From: Saprospiraceae bacterium
Lineage (GTDB): Bacteria; Bacteroidota; Bacteroidia; Chitinophagales; Saprospiraceae
Direction of reading: 5' to 3'
DNA: 64,000 nt
Assembly (NCBI GenBank): GCA_016716185.1
Contig: JADJWV010000002.1
Coordinates: 2,270,501 to 2,334,500, forward strand
In this document: one piece after another, positions 47,665 to 56,290 of the stretch
How the letters are laid out: every line of letters begins with the position of its first letter
Numbering within the stretch: the stretch's first letter is position 1
Made by a program: the position numbers and the translations under genes
Notes under the pieces: generated by a model
Databases searched by the model: none
What the model saw: the letters and a program-made list of their open reading frames with translations, nothing else
What the model was told of the DNA's origin: nothing

Positions 47665-48074
47665 GATGCAATGTATCTTAAAATATCAAAAGGGGTAACC
47701 AGTCCCAGCAATTCGTTTCCTTTGACAACAGGAAGGCAATGTAAGTAATTTGTTAAAAATACATCAATGGCCACTTCAATGCGGTCATCGGGTTCAAGCT
47801 TGCCCAGACGGGTGACCATAATTTGCTTAACCTTGGTAAAAGCCAGCTTTTGATCTTCCAGAATATCCAACTTTTCATTCAAAAGCAGAGCATTGCAATA
47901 TAGTAAAAAATCAGACTTTGATACAAGGCCAACCAGATCCCTGAAATGCACAACCGGCAAATGGTGGAAATCGTTTTCCTCAAATATTTTCTTAACCGTT
48001 AATAAGTTATCATCCGGTGTCACAGTCACCAGCGTGGTAACCATAATCGAACTGACGGGCTCTCTTAAATTCAT
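47661..48074 (-). CDS. Protein of two CBS domains
   Basis: Nucleotide-sensing CBS pair: SSIMVTTLVTVTPDDNLLTVKKIFEEN with HLPVV for the first, and KQIMVTRLGKLEPDDRIEVAIDVFL with HCLPVVKGNELLGLVTPFDIL for the second. From the ATG at 48074 it has 137 residues. Such pairs bind AMP, ATP or similar and often act as energy sensors. First gene of the operon that ends with Hsp20; divergent from the histidine kinase. Confidence 0.88.
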   Translation of the reverse strand: MNLREPVSSIMVTTLVTVTPDDNLLTVKKIFEENDFHHLPVVHFRDLVGLVSKSDFLLYCNALLLNEKLDILEDQKLAFTKVKQIMVTRLGKLEPDDRIEVAIDVFLTNYLHCLPVVKGNELLGLVTPFDILRYIAS

Positions 48075-48118
48075 ATTCAATTTTACACAAAATTATAGCC
48101 GAAATCAGCCGATTTTAA

Positions 48119-48152
48119 TGATCTTTGTCAATTAATACTGTGATCCTTGTCA
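48119..48152. promoter_or_regulatory. Two CRP/FNR-like TGA-N6-TCA sites
   Basis: TGATCTTTGTCA (48119-48130) and TGATCCTTGTCA (48141-48152) are 11/12 identical, both of the form TGA-N6-TCA, with start-to-start spacing 22 bases (two helical turns). They lie between the divergent CBS operon and histidine kinase gene; the second overlaps the TTG start at 48147. Candidate operators for the CRP-type regulator encoded downstream. Confidence 0.5.
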
Positions 48153-49448
48153 GCTCTAGATTCCGCATTAAACATTCAGGACCATCATTACCACAGTGGT
48201 TTCTTTAAGTCCATCTATGAAACCGCCATTGACGGAGTCATCATCATTGATAAGACCGGAATTATTCATCTGGTTAACGCCAGCGCAGCAACTCTTTTTG
48301 GCTACCCAAAAGAAGAGATCGTGGGAAAGAATGTAAATATTCTCATGCCCGAGCCACACAATCATCAGCACGACCAATACATTCAAAATCATCTGGATAC
48401 CGGAGAAAAAAAAATAATTGGAATTGGAAGGGAAGTCCTGGGATTAAAAAAAAATGGCGAATTATTCCCACTCAGACTTGCGGTCAGCAAATTTGAAATA
48501 AAAGATAAAATATATTTTACAGGCATCATTCACGATCTTTCTGCTCAGAAAGAGGCAGAAAAAAATCTTTGGTATTTAAACAAGAATCTTGAGAAACTGG
48601 TCGAATCCCGCACCAGCCAATTGCAGGAAAGTTTAAATCAACTCAACGAGATCAATAAAAACCTGGAGTTTGAAATAGCACAAAGAAAATTGGCTGAAAC
48701 CAAACTCCTTGCAAGAGAAGCTGAATTGGTAAATGCTCTGGAAAAAGAAATGAACCTTCATCTGCTTAAATCGAGATTTATTTCTGTCGCCTCTCATGAA
48801 TTCCGGACCCCACTTGCAACCATCCTGAGTTCATTAAGCCTGATCGATAAATACCATCAGGAATCCCAGCTTGAACAACGAAATAAACATATTCAAAAAA
48901 TAAAAAGCAACATTCATTACCTCAATGGTATTCTAAATGAGTTTTTAAGCCTTACCAGATTTGAGGAAGGAAAATTTAATCTCAAAATTGAATTATTTTC
49001 CCTGCGGGGGTTCATACAGGAACTGGTGGAAGATTTTAATTATCTTAAAAAGAACGACCAGATTTTATTGTTTTCTGCAAGAATTGAAATGGATGATTAT
49101 GAAATTCATTCTGACAAAACATGCATCAGGCATATCCTTAGCAATCTGATATCCAATGCTATAAAATACAGCGGTGATAATGCTGAAATTAAAGTAAGTT
49201 TATTTAAGGAAGCTACGGAATTTATAGTAGAGATACAAGATAATGGTATCGGAATCCCGAAAGAAGAACAAAAATTTATTTTTGACATTTTTTACAGAGC
49301 TTCCAATGTATTAAATATACAAGGCACCGGGCTAGGTTTAAATATTGTAAAAAAATACCTCGATTCTATTGGGGGAATGCTCAAATTTGAATCAGAAGAA
49401 AATAAAGGAACAAGAATCATTATAAGACTTGGAGATCATGAACATTAA
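48147..49448 (+). CDS. PAS-domain sensor histidine kinase
   Basis: A 433-residue soluble kinase. PAS domain at about residues 19-135 (FFKSIYETAIDGVIIIDKTG ... FTGIIHDLSAQKEAE), a FixL-like pattern that may hold heme or another ligand. A coiled coil runs about 140-205. HisKA has SHEFRTPLATI with His217, and the ATPase domain has NLISNAIKYS, DNGIGIPKEE and GTGLGLNIVKKY. No membrane segment, so it senses a cytoplasmic cue. The start is probably the TTG at 48147, since an in-frame stop precedes it. The response-regulator gene overlaps its end by 11 bases. Confidence 0.9.
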   Translation: MSALDSALNIQDHHYHSGFFKSIYETAIDGVIIIDKTGIIHLVNASAATLFGYPKEEIVGKNVNILMPEPHNHQHDQYIQNHLDTGEKKIIGIGREVLGLKKNGELFPLRLAVSKFEIKDKIYFTGIIHDLSAQKEAEKNLWYLNKNLEKLVESRTSQLQESLNQLNEINKNLEFEIAQRKLAETKLLAREAELVNALEKEMNLHLLKSRFISVASHEFRTPLATILSSLSLIDKYHQESQLEQRNKHIQKIKSNIHYLNGILNEFLSLTRFEEGKFNLKIELFSLRGFIQELVEDFNYLKKNDQILLFSARIEMDDYEIHSDKTCIRHILSNLISNAIKYSGDNAEIKVSLFKEATEFIVEIQDNGIGIPKEEQKFIFDIFYRASNVLNIQGTGLGLNIVKKYLDSIGGMLKFESEENKGTRIIIRLGDHEH

Positions 49449-49803
49449 AAGCAAAATTCTTATCATTGAAGATAACAATGAAATGCGCGAAAATATTCAG
49501 GAAATTCTTGAATTGTCGAATTACGAAGTATATGCCGCGTCAGATGGCTTATTAGGGGTACAAGCTGCCAGGGCACATAAACCGGATATTATCCTATGTG
49601 ACATCATGATGCCCAATCTTGACGGATTTGGGGTGTTAAAAATTTTACAGCAAGATCCGGCATTACAAACCATACCTCTGATATTTCTTACTGCAAAAGC
49701 CGAAAAAGAGGATTTCAGGAAAGGAATGAATTTAGGGGCCGAAGATTACCTGATAAAACCATTTGATGATGCTGATTTATTGGAAGTAATCCAAAAAAAT
49801 TAG
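49438..49803 (+). CDS. Response regulator receiver domain (likely N-half of REC-CRP protein)
   Basis: CheY-like receiver: KILIIEDNNEMREN, phospho-acceptor Asp55 in ILCDIMMPNLDG, threonine in FLTAKAEKEDF and lysine in DYLIKPFDDAD. The frame stops at 49801-49803 just after a seven-A run (49793-49799). With one more A the frame continues as QKKLAKYQELAKNRSN straight into the CRP-type protein that follows, giving a REC-CRP fusion, an architecture I recall from Bacteroidota. Either two proteins or one split gene. Confidence 0.88.
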   Translation: MNIKSKILIIEDNNEMRENIQEILELSNYEVYAASDGLLGVQAARAHKPDIILCDIMMPNLDGFGVLKILQQDPALQTIPLIFLTAKAEKEDFRKGMNLGAEDYLIKPFDDADLLEVIQKN

Positions 49804-49817
49804 CAAAATACCAGGAA

Positions 49818-50483
49818 TTGGCCAAAAATCGATCAAACAGGACACTCTCCGGAATCATTGAGTTTGAAAAACTCGAGATTTTTCCAAACGTCAAATCTTT
49901 GATAGATCAATGCGAATCCAAAGAATTTGGTAAGCGAAGTAAAATTTGGGTGGCTAACGAAAAGGTAAATACCATTTATTTTCTCGAAAGTGGAATGGTG
50001 AAAGAAGGCATTGAAACCGTGGGAGGGAAAGAGTTTATTTTTGATTTTCATACGGGTCCGGGGTTTGCTGGTCTTACTCACCTTTTTCAAAATAATTTTC
50101 ACAGTTACTGCGAGGTGATTGAAACTTCAATTATTAAAACCATTTCAAGAAAAGCGCTGGAAGAAATAATTCTCCACGAAAATTTATGGACTTCATTTCA
50201 GAATTATTTCTCAGCTCTATGTCAGCAACATCTTGCCAGATTGGCCGTAAACTCATTTGGAAATGTGAGAGAAAAGGTAGCTTTCCATTTGCATTCTCTA
50301 TCCAAAAAGATGAATAAACAAACCATTCATTTAAGCAGGGAGGATTTGGCTTCATATTGTGGCATTGCAAAAGAAACCTTAATCCGAAACCTGACTGAAC
50401 TCAAAGATGATAAAATAATCAGCATTGACCAGGAAGGGATTCATATCAAGAACTTACAAAAGCTGAATGCTCTTTTCATGTAA
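49818..50483 (+). CDS. CRP/FNR-family regulator (likely C-half of REC-CRP protein)
   Basis: cNMP-binding-type beta-roll (about residues 20-130: KIWVANEKVNTIYFLESGMVKEG ... FDFHTGPGFAGLTHLF) followed by a helix-turn-helix with LSREDLASYCGIAKETLIRNL. No cysteine cluster of the FNR type is present, so direct oxygen sensing through Fe-S is unlikely. As an independent gene it would need a TTG start at 49818, with its frame open upstream into the receiver gene; this supports one protein driven by kinase phosphorylation. TGA-N6-TCA sites nearby are candidate targets. Confidence 0.85.
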   Translation: MAKNRSNRTLSGIIEFEKLEIFPNVKSLIDQCESKEFGKRSKIWVANEKVNTIYFLESGMVKEGIETVGGKEFIFDFHTGPGFAGLTHLFQNNFHSYCEVIETSIIKTISRKALEEIILHENLWTSFQNYFSALCQQHLARLAVNSFGNVREKVAFHLHSLSKKMNKQTIHLSREDLASYCGIAKETLIRNLTELKDDKIISIDQEGIHIKNLQKLNALFM

Positions 50484-50591
50484 GGCAAAATCAAATGTTT
50501 AGCCACCGAGGTGTTCTAACAAAGAAGTGGGTATGTCATTTGGATTTGATATCAATGCTCTGATTTTCCTAAACAAAAACGGATCTGTAAT

Positions 50592-50920
50592 CTATTCAAA
50601 AACCAAATAACAACCATACAATACCACCAGAATGGCAAGAGTTGTCAGTCCGTAAAGGAAAAAGCCATTTAAACCAGGAATGACATCCATCATGGTCAAG
50701 ACACAACTTATGAATCCAATAAATGACCCCAGGCCTAAACAATAAAATCCCGGTCGCTGGCGTCTTTCAGAAACCATTTTTTGAAGGTTTGCAGCAACAA
50801 TTGCTTCTCTTCATCATCTAAGGATTCGTTTAACAACAATTGATTAATTTGATCTTCATTGATGGGTTTAGCCTTCAAAGATTCCAATAATTTGATTCCA
50901 ATTGGTGAAAGTTGTTTCAT
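50592..50920 (-). pseudogene. Small two-helix membrane protein, split by one-base frameshift
   Basis: Frame one (50920-50735) reads MKQLSPIGIKLLESLKAKPI ... LLLQTFKK. Frame two (50777-50592) reads MVSERRQRPGFYCLGLGS, then two hydrophobic helices ending YGCYLVFE. One extra A in the six-A run (minus strand, near 50778-50783) gives a single 109-residue protein with LQTFKKMVSERRQRPGFYC. Function unknown; cytoplasmic helical N-terminus plus two membrane spans. Confidence 0.6.
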
Positions 50921-51080
50921 ATTTAAAGCAGCATTTACTAAGCTAAGCTAAGATAATATTTTTAATACATTTCCATATTCATTTCCGGATCCGGATTCTG
51001 ACCCCGAATAACCAGAATTATACTTTGTTGTGGCATTTCTCCAGTTTTCCATCCTTATTTTTGTGCCATAATTTATTCAA

Positions 51081-51611
51081 ATGAAGATGAAATGGGTAGG
51101 GCTATTGTTACTGGTACCGGTCTGCATAAGTTTGTTTTGGCTTTCATGTAAAGGCCCTGATAAGGAATGTGCGGCTCCATCAGCGGGTTCCAAAAAATTA
51201 TAAATCCCAACGGAGATAGCGAATTGGCCTTACTTATGCGGGAAATGTTCGATGAATCCATCCAGCTTAAAGAAAAATAGGATTAAAAGAATCCATAAGT
51301 TTAAACCTGGAATACGAAAAAATCCTTACTGCCCATGCCACTGAACCTGAAAAAGCTGCTTCACCCGAATTTAAAGCTTTTGCAGCCTTATATCTGGAAA
51401 GCATTCAGCAATTGAAAAAAACCGGTTCAGACTCAGCAGCCTATCATTACACTTACATGGTTAACCAGTGCAAACTCTGCCACCAAGCCCTTTGCCCGGG
51501 ACCTTTGGTGCGGATTGAAAAATTGGATATGCTTTAATTGGAAGGGATGGCCTAAATTCCACTCCACAGAAAAACCAAACAAAGGAATGGATGGCCCTTA
51601 TTGATTTATAA
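51081..51611 (+). pseudogene. Cytochrome-like lipoprotein with CxxCH motif, three frameshifts
   Basis: ATG 51081 begins a lipoprotein signal (ISLFWLSC). Reading on through three one-base gaps, each at an A run (about 51189-51195, 51275-51280, 51518-51523), yields a coherent protein of about 176 residues. It includes NPNGDSELALLMREMFDES, YEKILTAHATEPEKAASPEF and, near the end, NQCKLCHQALCPGPLVRIEK, which carries a CxxCH heme-type site. It ends KEWMALIDL at 51609-51611. The pattern matches a Bacteroidota lipoprotein family I recall but cannot name. As written the gene is disrupted. Confidence 0.6.
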
Positions 51612-51658
51612 ATCTGCACATACATGGACTCTGAACGACCAATACTTTCCCCAAAAAA

Positions 51659-54040
51659 TTAAAATTTGTGTTCCTTGAATATAGCTATCCAAAATCTTAG
51701 AATCCACTTTCGAATCACATTTGATATCAAAATTTGATTTTCAGCGTATGAGGTCACATCTCCCGATAACATATGAAATCCACCTTCGTTGTCGACCCAC
51801 TCCACGGTGCACACGAAAACGGAAGGATTGGATATTTGGCTATTGAACTTTCCGTCCCAGCCAAAGGCATATTCATTTGGCGGAAAACGATGCTGCTCAA
51901 AGACCATCTGCCCCCAGCGATCGTAAATGCGAAGTCGTTGGATTTCTTTGATCTCAGGAGTTGAAAAAACAATAAAACGGTCATTGACACCATCGCCATT
52001 GGGCGTGAATACATTGGGAATAAAAACATCGCCGCGTTTTCTAATTTTCAAAATGAGGACATGCAGCGAATCACATCCATTTGTTGTTTGAAAATGCGAT
52101 TCAAAAATCCCCTCTTGCTCATACAACCTATTGGTGACCGGCCAAAAAAAGCGATCCAGGGCGTTTACGGTATCGACAACTAAATATTGCGGATCTATAT
52201 GTAAGTGTAAGTTTATCACAGAATCACAGCCCTGATGGGTTTGTAAATTGAGTTGGTAATCGCCACCGGCTTTAAAGGTTCTGTCTGCAGCATACCAATA
52301 ATATTCACCACATTGCCTTTGAGTATCCCGCAAGTTATAATCCCGAAAAATGCTGAGATCCAGAAATACAATGGAATCGCAGCCCAAATGATTGACCAGT
52401 GTATCTGTATACAGGCCACTTTTGGTATAATCCCGGCCATTGATGGGCCATTGGTACCGATTGCACAGAGCGATCCTTTGTGTGTCGCTGCTCCGTTCCC
52501 GTATATTCAAATGCAGAATCCGAAGCGAATCACATCCATCCGCATTTTTAAACCGTTCTGTATAGGTTCCGCTTTTCCAATACTTACGATTGTTCGTTGG
52601 CCATACGTACGTTTCGCAAACGTCAACAGATTCTTCCATTCTGTCTTCACCAAGGATCTCCAGTTCGAGTACAAGGATAGAATCACAACCCTTCGCCGTC
52701 AAAAGCGTATCTCTATACAGGCCACTCCGATCATACCTGGTGCCATTTACGGGCCATGTATATTCGCGACATGACCGGATCGAACTTTTTGAAAAAGAAG
52801 GTTCTACAATTTGCAATTGCAATTCCAGAATTGAATCACAGCCGCGATGATTGATCAAGGTATCTCGGTAAAAGCCACTTTTATCGTATTGCAATCCGGA
52901 AACAGACCAGAAATAGGATTTACAGGCTTCAACTACCTGTGTTTGAAAGCTGGATGGGTGGATCGTTAAATTCAGGGAAAGGATGCTATCGCAACCTTTA
53001 TCATTGATCAGGGTATCGCGAAAAGTACCGCTATTCATATAGGTCTTACCATTGACCAACCAGGTAAATTCGCTGCAGGCCTCTTCGCTCCACTCCGATT
53101 GAGTACTTTTATGGATCTGTAATTCCAAAGTAGCCAGGCTATCACAACCTTTTTCATTTTGAACCAGCTTTGTAAACATTCCGCTTTCTGTATAGGTCGA
53201 ATCATACCATTGGTAGTAAGCACAGCTTTCCACAACCAAACGTCCGTTAGGCACGCTATCAAAAACCACAGACACAGGTGCCGATTCCTGATATTCGCCG
53301 CAAGGTAAATGTCCGCCGATGTGGTAAACACCGGCCTTTGTCGCTATAAAAACACTATCATGGGCCCCTGATAGGGCTTTCCCGTCAAGATACCATTGAT
53401 AATCGCTGGCATGGGTTCCTGCCGAAAGCAAAGCAGACCCTGCAGGACAGTCACCCTGACGGATGTACAATACATTGGGAACAGGAGGTTGATCGATGAG
53501 ATTTGAAAAGTAGCCGACATCGAAAAACCACCTCCGATTTGTATGATCGCCACATATAATTTTACTGCACTCGAAATGGATATGGTTTGAGGATTGCCCA
53601 CCTGGTTGCTGTTGAAATTGATCATAAACCAGTTGGTGGAGCCGATCTGCCTTCTCTGAGAAACGATCGATTCGATATCCTTTTCCATTAAAATCCACTT
53701 TCGCGCTAGCATCTTCGAGCAGGATATAACAAAAATAGGGGAAGGCCATTTCCCCGATAAGCTTTAAAGTGCGAGGTTTCAATAAAATTCGAGCCATTAC
53801 ATTTTGATGAAACCGGAAAGCTCGTCGATACATCGACTTCACAGGATTGAGCTGAGCCAGTAAACACGGCCAATTTTTATCGCTGAAGACCTCGGCTACT
53901 GAAAATGGAGTAGCACCATCTCCATTTGATATCGAATGAAAAAGACCTGCTTTCTGAAGCAACAGATTAGATGTTGATATAAAACTACCTGTTGAGCTGT
54001 ACCTGTTGATGATCAGATGGGTGCTGTCTTCAGTGGCCAC
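51659..54040 (-). CDS. T9SS type B protein with eight GCDSI repeats (C-terminal part)
   Basis: Main open frame of a large secreted protein. After a scrambled N-terminal region it has about eight repeats of 60-65 residues, each like C-x-x-Y-x-W-P-x-N-G-x-x-Y-x-x-S-G-x-Y-x-D-T-L ending GCDSI. It then has a type B sorting domain (VFIPNVFTPNGDGVNDRF ... YDRWGQMVFEQ). The frame runs on to 51659, but one extra C at 51752-51753 would end it as SGDVTLIR with a TGA at 51741-51743, the standard end. Segments in other frames between 53520 and 53880 (KLAVFTGSAQSCE, STNWFMINFNSNQ) show several more one-base losses. Confidence 0.8.
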   Translation of the reverse strand: MATEDSTHLIINRYSSTGSFISTSNLLLQKAGLFHSISNGDGATPFSVAEVFSDKNWPCLLAQLNPVKSMYRRAFRFHQNVMARILLKPRTLKLIGEMAFPYFCYILLEDASAKVDFNGKGYRIDRFSEKADRLHQLVYDQFQQQPGGQSSNHIHFECSKIICGDHTNRRWFFDVGYFSNLIDQPPVPNVLYIRQGDCPAGSALLSAGTHASDYQWYLDGKALSGAHDSVFIATKAGVYHIGGHLPCGEYQESAPVSVVFDSVPNGRLVVESCAYYQWYDSTYTESGMFTKLVQNEKGCDSLATLELQIHKSTQSEWSEEACSEFTWLVNGKTYMNSGTFRDTLINDKGCDSILSLNLTIHPSSFQTQVVEACKSYFWSVSGLQYDKSGFYRDTLINHRGCDSILELQLQIVEPSFSKSSIRSCREYTWPVNGTRYDRSGLYRDTLLTAKGCDSILVLELEILGEDRMEESVDVCETYVWPTNNRKYWKSGTYTERFKNADGCDSLRILHLNIRERSSDTQRIALCNRYQWPINGRDYTKSGLYTDTLVNHLGCDSIVFLDLSIFRDYNLRDTQRQCGEYYWYAADRTFKAGGDYQLNLQTHQGCDSVINLHLHIDPQYLVVDTVNALDRFFWPVTNRLYEQEGIFESHFQTTNGCDSLHVLILKIRKRGDVFIPNVFTPNGDGVNDRFIVFSTPEIKEIQRLRIYDRWGQMVFEQHRFPPNEYAFGWDGKFNSQISNPSVFVCTVEWVDNEGGFHMLSGDVTSYAENQILISNVIRKWILRFWIAIFKEHKF

Positions 54041-54903
54041 TATGGTTGATTGCTCACTGATGGAATTTCCTGGGTGCGTACAATAAAATAGCGATTGCCC
54101 AGGCTGTTTACCGGAGGGATTTGATCAAAAGTACCATCGCCACAACCACCAGGTGCATCTAAAAATGCACAGGTATTCATCACGCAGGGCTTTGAAGATT
54201 CCACCAAAGATCCCATTGCACTTCTAAATAAATAACTCTCACCTGAATTCAGTTCGATCGTCACACTGCCGTTTATAGAAATCTGCGTTCGGTCGTAGAG
54301 AGCCATGATCGAATAGATCGGCCATTCCGAAGGTAAGGGTCCATCGCGGTAATAACCCACCCTGAAAGCAAGTCCGATTCCCGGATTGCCCAGACTGGTC
54401 AGAGATGCATTTCCTTTGATATAGGCATCTGTTCCCAATTGGTCGGATGCAATATTTCGAAGGTTTACCGAAAAGATCTGATCACTTTTGAAGATTAATC
54501 CGGCACCTTTTAGTAGTATATTCAAAGCATGCCTGTTAAAATCTCTGAAATTGCCCAGGGGCCTGTAAACCGCTGGTGACCCTTTTTTGGCAGTAAGCGT
54601 GGCTAAGTAGCTTCCATCGCTTTTACGAACTTCAATAGTTATGGTAGTGTCTGAAGGTGTTGCTAGAATAATTTCATTGGCATCGTGCCCGTATAACCAG
54701 GGTGCAGGGGCTATGTGGTGTACTTTGTAATACTGTGAAGTGGAGGTGGTGATAAACACCACACAGATGCAGAACATGCATATGATCCTCCATTGCGGCC
54801 AGGCCTGGTCTTTTACCAAATTTCTCGATGGGTTTATCTGTAAATATACATTTATAATGCCAAAATTCAGGAAGCTGACAATCAGAATTGAACCAGTTAA
54901 CAA
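54040..54903 (-). CDS. N-terminal part of the same T9SS type B protein (IgGFc-binding-like)
   Basis: This frame carries a signal-like stretch (ICMFCICVVFITTSTSQ; ATG at 54777 likely) and an IgGFc-binding-like beta domain with GLAFRVGYYRDGP, SINGSVTIELNSGESYLFRS, CAFLDAPGGCGDG and NRYFIVRTQEIPSVSNQ. It stops at a TAG four bases after that. One extra A near 54045-54047 gives SNQTIVATEDSTHLIINR, joining it to the following frame. One gene of about 1,000 residues therefore runs from about 54777 to 51741. The open frame upstream to the TTG at 54903 is probably not translated. Confidence 0.7.
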   Translation of the reverse strand: MLTGSILIVSFLNFGIINVYLQINPSRNLVKDQAWPQWRIICMFCICVVFITTSTSQYYKVHHIAPAPWLYGHDANEIILATPSDTTITIEVRKSDGSYLATLTAKKGSPAVYRPLGNFRDFNRHALNILLKGAGLIFKSDQIFSVNLRNIASDQLGTDAYIKGNASLTSLGNPGIGLAFRVGYYRDGPLPSEWPIYSIMALYDRTQISINGSVTIELNSGESYLFRSAMGSLVESSKPCVMNTCAFLDAPGGCGDGTFDQIPPVNSLGNRYFIVRTQEIPSVSNQP

Positions 54904-55620
54904 TCATTGAAGTGCATCCTTGAAATAGAGATAGAGAAGGGCCCATAAAACTGCCAGTCCAAAACTAATCAGCGTTCCCATAAGAAAATATTCAGTGAGT
55001 TTTCGGTCCTTGGCCCTGGAGAGGTCGTTGAAGCGAAATACCGACTTTGCGGCCATCAGCCAACCGATACCCTGCCATTGGTTCAACAAGATAAATCCAA
55101 ACACGAACAGACGCTCCAACATCCCGATGTATTTTCCGGCGTTCTTCAGCGAATCATCTGCTTCGGCATCTTCAAATTTCCAGGAAGCCAGCAAATACAT
55201 CATGATTACCGAAGAGACCCTGGTCACACAAATCAAACCTAAAATGAAAAGAATGCTTGAGTCTTCAACTATAAACGCTGATGAAAAGTTAAACGAAAAA
55301 TAGAAATGAGCGACTGCAAACAATACAGCAAAATGCAATACCTGATCGGCAAAGAACAAAAATTTACCATTCCACCTGCCGCTCAATGAAACTTTCATCC
55401 AATCGATCAAATAATGCGACCCGGAAATAATCGCTATAACAGGCCAATGCGTCCAATCAAAACGCAAAAGAGTAAACAACAAACCAACATGAACGAGAAT
55501 ATGCAAATACAAATAAACGGATCGGCCTTTCTTTTCCGCTTTATCGCGTACCCACTTTTCAGGTTGCAAAACAAAATCGCCAAGCAGATGTGCCAGTATC
55601 AACAAAAGTAAAATATTCAT
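54904..55620 (-). CDS. DUF3307 membrane protein
   Basis: A 238-residue protein with about seven hydrophobic helices and the DUF3307 N-terminus LAHLLGDFVLQPEKWVRDKAEKKG, followed by HYLIDWMKV and FFADQVLHFAVL. Function unknown. Its ATG overlaps the stop of the SatD-like gene (TCATGA), the common pairing of these two families in Bacteroidota. This gene is intact. Confidence 0.88.
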   Translation of the reverse strand: MNILLLLILAHLLGDFVLQPEKWVRDKAEKKGRSVYLYLHILVHVGLLFTLLRFDWTHWPVIAIISGSHYLIDWMKVSLSGRWNGKFLFFADQVLHFAVLFAVAHFYFSFNFSSAFIVEDSSILFILGLICVTRVSSVIMMYLLASWKFEDAEADDSLKNAGKYIGMLERLFVFGFILLNQWQGIGWLMAAKSVFRFNDLSRAKDRKLTEYFLMGTLISFGLAVLWALLYLYFKDALQ

Positions 55621-56219
55621 GATTTGCGACCCATTTGTAGTTGAAAATAGAGCTCCATGTTCATTACCTCATCATAACCTCCCCTCTTCAATGCTTCGCT
55701 TACGGTACTCTGCGATTTTTTCATCTTTTTTGCAATATCCATTTGATTCAAGCCCTGGATTTTCCAAACATTTTACGATGACTTTACTCACGGCAACACT
55801 CCAGTCGTTCATGGTCAGTAAAGCCAATGAGAACATCACGTTTAAGCTACTGTCCAATTCCGTTTCTCCCGACAAAATAGCCAAATTTTGCTTTTTTAAA
55901 CTGTCAAAACATTGGCCGGATTTCACAAAAGCTTCTCCGCTGGCTTCTGTGATTTTTACTATTTTCGAGGATTGCTTTCCTATTCCGATACCCATTCGCA
56001 CATCCAACCCCGGCTTTTGCCTGATCGCTGCTTTGATGTGAAGAGCCAACCTCAAAGCTACCTGCGCTTTCACCGCAATCTGAAAACTATCACCCCTGTA
56101 AACCTCCCAGGTTTTGCCCTCAGCCCCATATTGGCTCAGAACCCCTTTTAAATTGGGTAACCACAATCGCTGTGCCGGGTCCTCGACGATACGATATCTC
56201 CTGTAATGACTGCAATCAT
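55617..56219 (-). pseudogene. SatD-family regulator, frame broken twice
   Basis: ATG 56219 begins MIAVITGDIVSSRTRHS, the SatD-family N-terminus. The frame must lose one base near 56164-56167 to reach LWLPNLKGVLSQYG, TWEVYRGDSFQIAVKAQ and RMGIGIG. It then has one extra base near 55752-55755 before the helix-turn-helix QMDIAKKMKKSQSTVSEALKRGGYDEV. The original frame is restored and ends at a TGA overlapping the DUF3307 start. So start and end are in the same frame with two compensating indels between. Likely a DNA-binding autoregulator of the pair. Confidence 0.7.
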
Positions 56220-56239
56220 AAATTGTGGATGCTCCGGCA

Positions 56240-56290
56240 AATATCGCTTTTTTAGACGATATTTCAAAATATCGTTTAATAAACCGATAT
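56240..56290. promoter_or_regulatory. Operator-like cluster of CGATAT half-sites
   Basis: ACGATATTT-CA-AAATATCGT (56256-56275) is a perfect 9-bp-arm palindrome directly upstream of the SatD-like start at 56219. Further half-sites lie at about 56240-56246 (AATATCG) and 56284-56290 (CGATAT). It is placed to be an operator bound by the HTH of the SatD-like protein itself. Confidence 0.5.

Noticed and set aside
53344..53712. Separate 122-residue minus-strand gene
   Set aside because: Contains STNWFMINFNSNQ and ISSAVKLYVAIIQIGGG, which belong to the disrupted T9SS type B protein in a shifted frame, not to another gene.
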